Shown piece by piece: positions 22,900 through 30,119 of a stretch of DNA of 33,152 nt. A program made the translations under genes and the position numbers. This stretch comes from Cyanobacteria bacterium RYN_339 (GTDB taxonomy: Bacteria; Cyanobacteriota; Sericytochromatia; S15B-MN24; JAQBPE01). The notes under the pieces were generated by a model. The model saw nothing but the letters and a program-made list of their open reading frames with translations, was not told the DNA's origin and did not search any database. Within the stretch, counting starts at the first letter, position 1; each line of letters starts with the position of its first letter. The DNA is taken from positions 1 to 33,152 of the forward strand of contig JAQBPE010000070.1 in the NCBI GenBank assembly GCA_028287685.1, in the 5' to 3' direction.

Positions 22900-23697
22900 A
22901 TGCTTGCTTTGCCCCCTGCCCTGCACCCCCGCACCGCCGAGCAGGTGCAGACCTGGGCCGCCGACCCTTCCGTGGTCGGCGTGGTTTGGGTAGGCTCGCG
23001 CAGCCGCGGCTACGGCGATTCCTACTCCGACGACGACCTGGAGGTTTACCTGGCGCCGGAGGCGTTCGCGCGGGTTGATCCGCTCGACAGCTATGTGATG
23101 GAGCCCGCGCCCGAGGCCGACCCGCCGCGCCTGATCTTCGACGCCCAGCTGACCAGCCTCGCCAAGTTGCACGCCAAGCATGGGACGGCGCGGGACCTCG
23201 ACCACTGGCCATACGAGCGCGCCCAGCTGCTTTTCGACCGCACCGGCGCCCTGGGGCCCGCGCTGCTGCACGCCGCCACCATGGATCCCGGGTTCCGCCG
23301 CGCCCGCATCCAGCACGGGGCCCTGGACCTGGCGTTGGCGATCGGTCGTGCCAAGAAGACCTACCTGCGCGGGTTTCGTGCCGGGACGAGCCTCCTTGTC
23401 GGCCGGGGCGCCAAGGCGCTTGCACGCGTGGTCTTCGCGCTCGAGGACCGGTGGGTTCCCTTGGACCACTGGTTAGAGCCGGAACTTCGTACGTTGCGGG
23501 ACCCGGACACGATCGCCCCGCTCCTGGTCGAAGCCGTTGCCAACGGGCGCTACGAGCCCTTGGTCGAAGCGCTGGAGCGGCTCGAGCCCAGGTTGGCGAG
23601 CGATGGGTTCCCGGCTGGTCCTGGCCGGGCGCGGTTCTTTTCGGAGTTGATGCACCCGGATCGGGCGCGGGAACGCGCGATCCACGGGCTCGACTGA
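22900..23697 (+). CDS. Nucleotidyltransferase-fold protein of unknown substrate
   Basis: The 265-aa protein has a polymerase-beta-type nucleotidyltransferase signature: GSRSRGYGDSYSDDDLEVY (32-50) provides the GS...G...SDxDL motif with Asp44 and Asp46, and IFDAQL supplies the third carboxylate at Asp81. The remainder is helical, with aromatic and charged residues (DHWPYERAQLLFD, RKTYLRGFRAG-like segments) as in kanamycin nucleotidyltransferase or DUF4037-type proteins. It may adenylylate a small molecule or a protein. It looks chromosomal and native in composition, so an antibiotic-resistance role should not be assumed. The ATG at 22900 has AAGGAAGG just upstream. It stands alone 61 nt before the carbonic anhydrase gene. 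Confidence 0.75.
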   Translation: MLALPPALHPRTAEQVQTWAADPSVVGVVWVGSRSRGYGDSYSDDDLEVYLAPEAFARVDPLDSYVMEPAPEADPPRLIFDAQLTSLAKLHAKHGTARDLDHWPYERAQLLFDRTGALGPALLHAATMDPGFRRARIQHGALDLALAIGRAKKTYLRGFRAGTSLLVGRGAKALARVVFALEDRWVPLDHWLEPELRTLRDPDTIAPLLVEAVANGRYEPLVEALERLEPRLASDGFPAGPGRARFFSELMHPDRARERAIHGLD

Positions 23698-23758
23698 GGG
23701 CATGCTATCTTCAACCAGGCCTCCCGCGTAATGGCGTGGGCTTGAAAGGAGCGTTCCC

Positions 23759-24451
23759 TTGGAGAAGCTAGTCCGTGGCGTCAAAGCCTTCCAGGACGAG
23801 GAGTTCACGGAGTACCGCGGGCTCTTCCAACAGCTGGCCCTGGTCCAGACCCCCGAAACGCTGTTCATCACCTGCTCGGACTCGCGCATCGATCCGTCCT
23901 TGATCACGCACTCCAAGCCGGGCGACCTCTTCATCATGCGCAACGCCGGCAACATCGTGCCGCCGTACGGCACGTCGGGTGAAGGCGAAGGCGCGACCAT
24001 CGAGTACGCGGTCGCGGCCTTGGGCGTGAAGGACATCGTGATTTGCGGGCACTCGCGCTGCGGCGCGATGGGCGGCCTGCTTCACCCGGAGCACTTGAAA
24101 TCGTTGCCCGCCGTGCGCGCCTGGCTGGGACACGCTGAAAGCACGCGCCGGATCATCCAGAAGCATTACAGCGACCTGACGCCCGAGCAAATGCTCACCG
24201 CCTGCGTGGAAGAGAACGTATTGGTCCAGCTAAACCACCTGCGCACCCACCCGGAAGTGGCCGCACGCCTAGTTACAGGCGAGATTCGGATCCATGGCTG
24301 GCTCTACGAGATCGAAAGCGGCGAGGTGTACGCCTACGAACCAAAGGAGGCCCAGTTCGTGCCATTGGCTGACGCGACGCTGGATCCACTGGTCGATCGG
24401 GCGCGGCAACGCCGAGCCCCGCGCCACGGCGGAACGGAACCTCTAAAGTAG
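23759..24451 (+). CDS. Beta-class carbonic anhydrase (CcaA-like)
   Basis: The 230-aa zinc enzyme interconverts CO2 and bicarbonate. The ligands are Cys39 and the Asp41-Arg43 dyad in TCSDSRIDP, plus His98 and Cys101 in CGHSRCGAMGG. RNAGNIVPPYG and EGATIEYAVAALGV are also conserved. The N-terminus (KLVRGVKAFQDEEF) and overall pattern resemble cyanobacterial CcaA and other plant-type enzymes. The start is TTG at 23759, supported by AAAGGAG 7 nt upstream and by the family N-terminus. A small hairpin (CCCGCG/CGTGGG, about 23723-23740) sits in the leader. It probably works with DabAB in supplying bicarbonate, though it lies 9 kb away. Its last 9 nt overlap the phospholipase D-like gene. Confidence 0.93.
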   Translation: MEKLVRGVKAFQDEEFTEYRGLFQQLALVQTPETLFITCSDSRIDPSLITHSKPGDLFIMRNAGNIVPPYGTSGEGEGATIEYAVAALGVKDIVICGHSRCGAMGGLLHPEHLKSLPAVRAWLGHAESTRRIIQKHYSDLTPEQMLTACVEENVLVQLNHLRTHPEVAARLVTGEIRIHGWLYEIESGEVYAYEPKEAQFVPLADATLDPLVDRARQRRAPRHGGTEPLK

Positions 24452-25822
24452 ATTGTCGAGCGCCTCGAGCACGTGCTGCTTGATGCGCGTCCAGAGCGAA
24501 TCGGCCTTCAGGTCGGCCTGGGTGACAGGCACCGCGGCGGCCCAGTCGGGGTCGACGACCTCGTCCAGGAAGTTGCGGGCCGTGGCGTTGTCCGCGATCA
24601 CGGTGTTCAGCTCGTGGTTGCTGTGGAAGGTGCGGTAATCGCCGTTGGCGGAGCCGATCGAGACCACCTTCTTGTCGACGATCAGGCCCTTGAAGTGGCT
24701 GAAGCGCTCGACGGCCTTGCCGTCGACGACGCCGCCCGCGAACATGCGGACCTCGATGCCCTCCTTCATCAGCTGGCGCGCCGATTCCTTGTTCAGCAGC
24801 TGGTAGATGCTGCCTTCGGCCGTGACTTCCTTGTTGGCCGGCAGGATGACCTTCACAACCAACTTGGGGTTCTTGCGCTTGGCATCGCGCAGCGCGGCGA
24901 CCAGCTTATCGTCCGACAGGTAGGGGTACATCACGACGATTTCGCTCTCCGCGTTGGCGATCAGGTCCAGGTGGGCCTTCGCCAGCGAGCGGACGCCGGT
25001 GTGGGGGTTGGTGATGAAGCTCTCGACACGGGCACGGCCGGTGGCCGACGCCTCGATCACGGGCTTCACGGCGGGCTCCTTGCCGCCGGCGCGCTTCCAG
25101 TTGTCGAAGAACTGGTCCAGGATGCGGCCCGTCTCGTCGCCTTCAACGGTGTAGAGCAAGTCGTGCCAGGAGTTCTGGTGGCCGCCCTTGGGATCGTTGA
25201 ACTCGGGCTTGAGATATTCGTCCCCGATGTTGCGGCCGCCGGTCATGAACTGGCGCCCGTCCTGGATGTAGAGCTTGCGGTGGGTGATCGGGATCAGGTG
25301 TCCCTCGTCCATGTAGCCCCGTGCGAACTCGATGACCTCGACGCCGCCGGCGCGCAACTTGTCGACGATCAGCGGGTCGCCGGTGCCGCCGGTGCCCTGG
25401 CGCAGGCCGAACCAGTCGATCAGGACCTTGGCGTCATAGGTCTCGCCGTTGGCCTTGGCCTTCGCCACGCGGTCGGCCAGGGCCTGGATCACCTCGTTGC
25501 CGGCGGCGTCGTTGTGCCAGATGAAGGTCTCGATGTAGAAGCTGTTCTTCGAGTCCTTGATGGATTGGATCAGCGCCTCTTGCGACGACTCCGGCGACAC
25601 ATGCAGCGTCACCTTGTTGCGCAGCGTGGGCGACTTCATCACGGCGCGCTCGGCCTTGCTGGGCAGCGTGTCCGCGGCCTTGGCGGTGCGCTCGATGACG
25701 TCACGCGCCACGACCTGCTTGCCGGCGGTCTTCACCGATTTCTCGGCGAGCTCCTTGCCGAGCACGGTGCGGCGGTTGCTGATGGCGTTCTTGGTCAGGC
25801 GTTCGATACTGGATTCGAGCAT
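24443..25822 (-). CDS. Phospholipase D-like / cardiolipin-synthase-like protein
   Basis: The 459-aa protein has two HKD motifs: His181-Lys183-Asp188 in THRKLYIQDGRQFMTGGRNI, and His376-Lys378-Asp383 in SHFKGLIVDKKVVSIGSAN. Both are complete, so it should be an active phosphatidyltransferase or phosphodiesterase. The arrangement is like cardiolipin synthase, but the N-terminal 70 residues are a charged helical segment (MLESSIERLTKNAISNRRTV ...) instead of membrane helices. It is therefore probably soluble or peripherally bound. I chose the ATG at 25822 because GGAGG precedes it. The frame upstream continues through the rtcB region but is not coding. The substrate is not readable from sequence. 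Confidence 0.85.
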   Translation of the reverse strand: MLESSIERLTKNAISNRRTVLGKELAEKSVKTAGKQVVARDVIERTAKAADTLPSKAERAVMKSPTLRNKVTLHVSPESSQEALIQSIKDSKNSFYIETFIWHNDAAGNEVIQALADRVAKAKANGETYDAKVLIDWFGLRQGTGGTGDPLIVDKLRAGGVEVIEFARGYMDEGHLIPITHRKLYIQDGRQFMTGGRNIGDEYLKPEFNDPKGGHQNSWHDLLYTVEGDETGRILDQFFDNWKRAGGKEPAVKPVIEASATGRARVESFITNPHTGVRSLAKAHLDLIANAESEIVVMYPYLSDDKLVAALRDAKRKNPKLVVKVILPANKEVTAEGSIYQLLNKESARQLMKEGIEVRMFAGGVVDGKAVERFSHFKGLIVDKKVVSIGSANGDYRTFHSNHELNTVIADNATARNFLDEVVDPDWAAAVPVTQADLKADSLWTRIKQHVLEALDNLL

Positions 25823-25923
25823 TGTTCCTCCACTGTTAGCCAAGTTGTCGGCCCCAGGCCGTTCGAGGCTTCTTAAAACAAGGTAAACCCGCTGGTAATG
25901 GAGGTTTAAGAGAGTGCGCGACG

Positions 25924-25952
25924 TAGACAACGGGCCGCTCCCGGCGCATAAT
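25924..25952 (+). promoter_or_regulatory. Promoter of the rtcB operon
   Basis: TAGACA (25924-25929) and CATAAT (25947-25952) each match five of six consensus bases with an exact 17-nt spacer. The leader is about 22 nt and carries GGGAGGTG before the ATG. Confidence 0.75.
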
Positions 25953-25981
25953 GCCTGCCCCACAAACGAGGGAGGTGCTCC

Positions 25982-27436
25982 ATGGCAAACTTCCGCACGC
26001 TCGACGTGGCGGGCCACGAACCGGTCCGCATCTTTGCCGACGAAACGATCTTCAACGGCCTCGAGTCCGCCGTCTTCACCCAGGCCCGCAACACGGCCTG
26101 CACGTGCGGGGTCGAGCACGTCGCCATATTGCCGGATGCGCACCAAGGCTATGGCGCCCCGATCGGCTCCGTGGTGGTGTCTTCCGACCGCGTGATCCCC
26201 GGCCCGGTCGGCTTCGACATCGGCTGCGGCATGGCGTTGTACCTGACGGACGTGCAGGCGGAGGCGCTGCGAGACCGTAACCTGCGTCGCGGCGTGATCG
26301 CGGCGATCGACCGTGGCATCGCGATGGGCGAAGGCAAGCAGGCGATCCATGGCGTGAAGCTGACGGACGAGCTGATCGAGAAGGTGCTGAACAAGGGCGC
26401 CCACGCCCTCGCGGAGCAACGCATCGTGCCCCAAGAATGGGTGCAGCGCTGCGAGCGGGCGGTCCACGAGATCCCGCCGGCGCCGGACGGCAAGCCCACC
26501 CCGTTCAAGCTTAGCGAGGTGCCCGCCCGCGCCCGGCGTGGGTTCCAGCAACTGGGCACGCTGGGCGGCGGCAACCACTTCATCGAGTTACAGGAGATCG
26601 TGCTGCCCAAGGACGAGACGTTGCGCCACCTGGCCCAGAAATGGGGCATGTTCGACGGGCAGCTGGCGGTGATGGTCCATTCCGGCTCGCGTGGCTTCGG
26701 GCATGGCCTGGGCGAATGGGCCTTCGCGGAGTTCAAGGCCTACAACGACCAGCACGGCGAGCCGTACCTGGACCGCGAGCTGGTGCATGCGCCGGTGGCC
26801 TCGCCGCTGGCCCGGCAGTACATGCGCTACGTGGCCGCCGGGGCCAACTTCGCCCTGGCCAACCGCTTGCTGATGGCCAAGGTGGTGAAGAAGTCGGTGG
26901 AGGACGTGCTGCCGCACGCCAAGGTCTCGCTGCTCTATGAAATCAGCCACAACCTGGCCCAGTGGGAGCCGGACGCGCAGGGCAACTTGAAGCTGATTCA
27001 CCGCAAAGGCACCACGCGCGCCTTCCCGGCCCACCACCCGTTCCTGGCGGGCACGATGTGGGCCGAAACGGGCCACCCGGTAATCACGCCGGGCTCGATG
27101 GGCACCTACTCCGCCATCCAGGTCGGCCTGGAGGGCGCGGCCGCCTCGTTTTACTCGATCAACCACGGGGCCGGGCGCCGCATGTCCCGCGCGGCGGCCA
27201 AGCGCACGCTGGACCAGGGCAAGGTCGATGCGGAGCTCGAGGCCATGGACGTGCTGGTGAACCAGCGGCATGCGCCGCTGGACGAGGCGCCCGCGGTCTA
27301 CAAGGACATGGACGAGGTGCTGGGTGCGGTGGCACACTGTGGCCTGGCCGCGGTCGTGGCCAAGTGCTACCCGATCGGTTCCATGAAGGGCCATGACGAG
27401 CCGCGCGGCTCGCATGCGAAAGGCAAGAGGAAGTGA
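25982..27436 (+). CDS. rtcB: RNA-splicing/repair ligase RtcB
   Basis: RtcB joins RNA ends bearing 2',3'-cyclic or 3'-phosphate to 5'-OH ends, using GTP and Mn2+. The 484-aa protein has the metal-binding motifs GFDIGCGM (Asp/Cys), LGGGNHFIEL, HSGSRGFGHG and EISHN. HRKGTTRAFP and SMGTYSA follow, and His395 in SINHGAGRRMSR is the residue guanylylated during catalysis. The C-terminus ends in CYPIGSMKG plus a basic tail. No archease gene is seen. The ATG has GGGAGGTG upstream and a strong promoter. It is the first gene of a run with the TfoX_N gene (4-nt overlap), and the small membrane gene and metallophosphoesterase follow. RNA repair after damage or ribotoxin cleavage is the likely role. Confidence 0.96.
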   Translation: MANFRTLDVAGHEPVRIFADETIFNGLESAVFTQARNTACTCGVEHVAILPDAHQGYGAPIGSVVVSSDRVIPGPVGFDIGCGMALYLTDVQAEALRDRNLRRGVIAAIDRGIAMGEGKQAIHGVKLTDELIEKVLNKGAHALAEQRIVPQEWVQRCERAVHEIPPAPDGKPTPFKLSEVPARARRGFQQLGTLGGGNHFIELQEIVLPKDETLRHLAQKWGMFDGQLAVMVHSGSRGFGHGLGEWAFAEFKAYNDQHGEPYLDRELVHAPVASPLARQYMRYVAAGANFALANRLLMAKVVKKSVEDVLPHAKVSLLYEISHNLAQWEPDAQGNLKLIHRKGTTRAFPAHHPFLAGTMWAETGHPVITPGSMGTYSAIQVGLEGAAASFYSINHGAGRRMSRAAAKRTLDQGKVDAELEAMDVLVNQRHAPLDEAPAVYKDMDEVLGAVAHCGLAAVVAKCYPIGSMKGHDEPRGSHAKGKRK

Positions 27437-27795
27437 GCGACCTCGATACGTTCTTGCTGGGGTTGGTGGAAGATGCCGCCATGCCGCTGCCGGGGGTTCG
27501 GCGCAAGCGCATGTTCGGCTGCGACACGCTCTTCGCGGAGGACACGATCTTCGCCTTGATCTGGAAGGAAGGCCGGATCGGCCTGAAGTTCCCGGACCCG
27601 GCCGTCGCCGCGGAGGCCATGGCCCTGCCCGGATCGGCGCCCTGGAAGGCCGGGGAGAAGGTCATGGGCGGCTGGGTGATGGTGCCGGAGAGCTTCCACG
27701 ACGATCCCGAGACGCTCGCGCGCTGGGTGCAACGGTCGCACGCCTTGGCGCTCGCCGCGCCCCCCAAGCCAAAGAAGAAGGCCCACAAGAAGTAG
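27433..27795 (+). CDS. TfoX N-terminal-domain protein
   Basis: The 120-aa protein matches the TfoX_N fold: RKRMFGCDTLFAEDTIFALIWKEGRIGLKF is the diagnostic core (split here over residues 24-53), followed by a helix and a lysine-rich tail (KPKKKAHKK). It lacks the C-terminal domain of full TfoX/Sxy competence regulators, so a direct competence role is not implied even though comEA-comEC lie nearby. Stand-alone TfoX_N proteins are common and poorly characterised. The GTG start overlaps the rtcB stop as GTGA, so the two are translationally coupled; a functional link with RNA ligation is an inference from that coupling alone. Confidence 0.85.
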   Translation: MSDLDTFLLGLVEDAAMPLPGVRRKRMFGCDTLFAEDTIFALIWKEGRIGLKFPDPAVAAEAMALPGSAPWKAGEKVMGGWVMVPESFHDDPETLARWVQRSHALALAAPPKPKKKAHKK

Positions 27796-27814
27796 CTCGC
27801 CTGCTGGGTATGAT

Positions 27815-27829
27815 GCGCGTGGCACGCGC
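27815..27829 (+). other. Short hairpin between the TfoX_N gene and the small membrane gene
   Basis: Perfect 6-bp arms GCGCGT and ACGCGC with a 3-nt loop, followed by CTTCT. A TATGAT box (27809-27814) sits directly before it. It could be a weak terminator, an mRNA-processing hairpin, or part of the leader of a second transcript; the evidence does not decide. Confidence 0.3.
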
Positions 27830-27849
27830 CTTCTAGCGAGGTAGCCGGC

Positions 27850-28155
27850 ATGGATTTGTCGCAGTACAGCATCGAGCATTTCACCACCGACCAGGTCGAC
27901 CTGGCGCGCTTCAGCCGCATGGCGCACCGCATCTACCCGGTCCTGCCCGATTGGCTGCATCAGGACACGTCCATCTACGCGCTCTACTTCATCCTGGCGG
28001 GCATCCTGGTGGTCACGCTCATCTGCTACTACACCACGCTGGAGACCGTGGTCTTCCAGCGTAGCCGTGCGTCCTTCTCGAGCTTGGGCAAGGCCGGCTT
28101 GTTGTTCTGGGACCTTGTCTTCACCTACTTGTCCTACCAGATCCTCACTGCCTAA
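27850..28155 (+). CDS. Small two-helix membrane protein
   Basis: Family not recognised. The 101-aa protein has a 40-residue charged N-terminal region (MDLSQYSIEHFTTDQVDLAR ...), a strong membrane helix (YALYFILAGILVVTLICYY) and a second hydrophobic helix at the C-terminus (GLLFWDLVFTYLSYQILTA). The ATG has GAGGTAG upstream at usable spacing. The next gene begins immediately after its TAA and in the same reading frame. The two therefore may be separate coupled genes or a single gene split by one stop codon. A membrane partner of the following phosphoesterase is a reasonable inference. Confidence 0.7.
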   Translation: MDLSQYSIEHFTTDQVDLARFSRMAHRIYPVLPDWLHQDTSIYALYFILAGILVVTLICYYTTLETVVFQRSRASFSSLGKAGLLFWDLVFTYLSYQILTA

Positions 28156-29061
28156 TTGCCTCTCGCCCTGCTGTATCCCGCGCTGGCGTTCCTGCTGGCG
28201 ATCGCCCTCGTGTTCGGTGCCGCCGGCCTGGCCCTTTGGCGCTACAGGCGCACCCGCACGTTCACGCGGTGGGGCCGCGTGGCCGTCACGCTAGCCGCCG
28301 TGGGGCTGGCTTGCCTCGCCGAGGGCACCTGGGTCGAGCCGAACTGGCCCGAAGTCACGCACACGACCCTGGTGACCCCGCACCTTCCGCCCAAGGGCCA
28401 CGTCCGGATCGTCCAGCTCTCGGACCTGCACTCGGAGGCCGAGCCCCGCCTCGAGCCCCTGCTGCCCGCCCTGGTGGCCGCGCAGCACCCCGACCTGATC
28501 GCGTTCACCGGCGATGCCGCCAACGACGCCACGGGCCGGCCCACCTTCCGGCACCTGATGGCGGCGCTGGCCAAGGTCGCGCCCACCTTCGCGGTGAAGG
28601 GCAACTGGGATGTCGAGGCGCCCAGCGAGGAGCTCTTCGGCGCCACGGGCGTGGTCGAGCTGGTGGGCCGTCCCGTGACGCTGACGATCCATGGCGCCCC
28701 CGTTACGCTCAACGGTTCGCCGTTCACGTTCGGCGCCGGCGCCGCGAGGGCGCTCGAGGCCATGCCTGGCCAGGGCCTGCGGGTGTTCCTCTACCACACG
28801 CCCGACGAGATCGACCTGGCGCCCGGGTTGGCAGACGTTTACCTCGCGGGACACACCCACGGCGGCCAGGTGCGCCTGCCGTTTTACGGCGCGGTCGTGA
28901 CGATGAGCGTGTTCGGCAAGCAATACGAGGCCGGGCCCTATGAGGTCGGCGGCACCCGCCTCTACGTGAACCGTGGGATCGGGATGGAGGGCCACTTCCC
29001 GCTGAAAGCCAGGTTCCTGTGCCGGCCGGAGGTCGCGGTGATCGACCTGGTCGCTTCTTAA
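28156..29061 (+). CDS. Membrane-anchored metallophosphoesterase with GNWD in place of GNHD
   Basis: The 301-aa protein has two N-terminal hydrophobic helices (about 5-27 and 41-57), then a calcineurin-like domain: SDLH (89-92), TGD (118-120), GNWD (149-152), YHTPDE and GHTHGGQVRLPF. The His of the usual GNHD, which assists catalysis, is Trp here, while other metal ligands remain. This may be a tolerated variant or may reduce activity. The start is given as TTG at 28156, directly after the previous stop and without an SD. No better in-frame start precedes the hydrophobic segment, so initiation may depend on coupling or on read-through. The gene overlaps the end of the lipocalin-like gene by 4 nt. 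The substrate is unknown. Confidence 0.75.
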   Translation: MPLALLYPALAFLLAIALVFGAAGLALWRYRRTRTFTRWGRVAVTLAAVGLACLAEGTWVEPNWPEVTHTTLVTPHLPPKGHVRIVQLSDLHSEAEPRLEPLLPALVAAQHPDLIAFTGDAANDATGRPTFRHLMAALAKVAPTFAVKGNWDVEAPSEELFGATGVVELVGRPVTLTIHGAPVTLNGSPFTFGAGAARALEAMPGQGLRVFLYHTPDEIDLAPGLADVYLAGHTHGGQVRLPFYGAVVTMSVFGKQYEAGPYEVGGTRLYVNRGIGMEGHFPLKARFLCRPEVAVIDLVAS

Positions 29062-30119
29062 AGGTTCGGGCGCCCGCCTGCGGCGTAGCCCGTCAGCTCC
29101 ACGTAACCGTCGCCCGTGACGGGCTTGCCGGCGTGGGTGCCGGCCACCTTGGAGCTGCCTTCCCAATAGGTGGCCGCCGTGGGGCCGCCCGTCGCCAGCT
29201 CCTGGTCCTGGACGGTAGGGGTGACCGTCAGGTCCAGCTGCTCTTGCGGCACCTTCACGCGCCAGCCGCTGGGGTAGGCGCCCTTCGAGCGCGGGCTGGT
29301 CCAGGTGCTCGTGCCGTCGGCGCTCCAGGTGCCCAACGGCAGATCCACCCAGCTGCCGTCCGGCCGCACGTAGGTGCCGCTGCTCTTCGGCTCCACCTGG
29401 CCGTTCGCCAGCCGCAGCCGGTAGAGCATCAGCTCCGCGCCGTCGGAGAGCTGCAGGGAGAACCAGTCCCAGCCAACCTGCTCCTTGGTGAGCTGGTTCG
29501 AGCTGATCTCGTGGTCCATCCAGCTGGTGCCGTGCACCGGCAGGCGCTCGCGACCGAGCGTCAGGATGCCGGACGTCTCCAGGCGCGTGAGCGAATAGTA
29601 ATGCGAGGCACAGCCATCGCAGTCGGCCTTCTGGCTGACGCCGTCGTGGCCATGGATCACCGGCGGCTTCAACGACTTCAGCACCAGGTCGATGGCCAAA
29701 TCGCCTTCACGGGCGCGCAGGTGGTGGCGGCCGTCCGGCAGTTCGCGGGCTCGCCAGGTCCCGTTGTGGACGTCGAAATGTTCAGGGTTGGCATCCGCCA
29801 GCCCAAGGCCCGGGCGGTTCAGGCGGTCGAAGAAGCTGAACCGTTGTTGGTGCTCGTCGGTCACGGCGAAGTGGGCCAGGTAGAGGTCGCCGAAGCGCCA
29901 CCGCGAAGGCCCCAAGGGCGCGCGCGTCATGCCGAAGCGGAAGAACGTCAGCTCGAAGCCAAACGTACGCCCCTTGGGCTCCGCCAGGTGGCCCGTGTAA
30001 TACCACCACTCCGTCTTGTAGCCCGGGTGGCTGGCATGGTCGCGCGGGAACTGGAAGTGGAAGCCGGGCAGGGCCTGCGTGAAGGTGGAGGCCGCTGCCA
30101 GGGCCAACAGCCTATTCAC
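29058..30119 (-). CDS. AttH/CrtC-type lipocalin-like protein
   Basis: The 353-aa protein carries the family hallmark near its N-terminus (FPRDHASHPGYKTEWWYYTG), then two lipocalin-like barrel halves, the second with GTSWMDHEISSNQL and GWDWFSLQLSDGAELMLYRL. Homologs are annotated as carotenoid 1,2-hydratase or AttH. Most lie, as here, directly after a LolD-type ATPase and an FtsX-type permease, and probably handle a hydrophobic substrate for that transporter instead of a carotenoid. The N-terminus (MNRLLALAAASTFTQA) looks like a short export signal. The GTG start at 30119 overlaps the permease stop by 8 nt and has GGAGGG upstream. The terminal 4 nt overlap the metallophosphoesterase gene. Confidence 0.85.
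   Translation of the reverse strand: MNRLLALAAASTFTQALPGFHFQFPRDHASHPGYKTEWWYYTGHLAEPKGRTFGFELTFFRFGMTRAPLGPSRWRFGDLYLAHFAVTDEHQQRFSFFDRLNRPGLGLADANPEHFDVHNGTWRARELPDGRHHLRAREGDLAIDLVLKSLKPPVIHGHDGVSQKADCDGCASHYYSLTRLETSGILTLGRERLPVHGTSWMDHEISSNQLTKEQVGWDWFSLQLSDGAELMLYRLRLANGQVEPKSSGTYVRPDGSWVDLPLGTWSADGTSTWTSPRSKGAYPSGWRVKVPQEQLDLTVTPTVQDQELATGGPTAATYWEGSSKVAGTHAGKPVTGDGYVELTGYAAGGRPNL

Noticed and set aside
22900-23697. Aminoglycoside-resistance gene
   Set aside because: Only the general nucleotidyltransferase motif is shared; there is no mobile context and composition matches the surroundings.
25823-26578. In-frame extension upstream of the phospholipase D-like gene
   Set aside because: It is antisense to rtcB, and the ATG at 25822 has a GGAGG; the extension has no domain.
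27433-27795. Full competence regulator TfoX/Sxy
   Set aside because: Only the N-terminal domain is present, and the gene is coupled to rtcB rather than to comEA-comEC.
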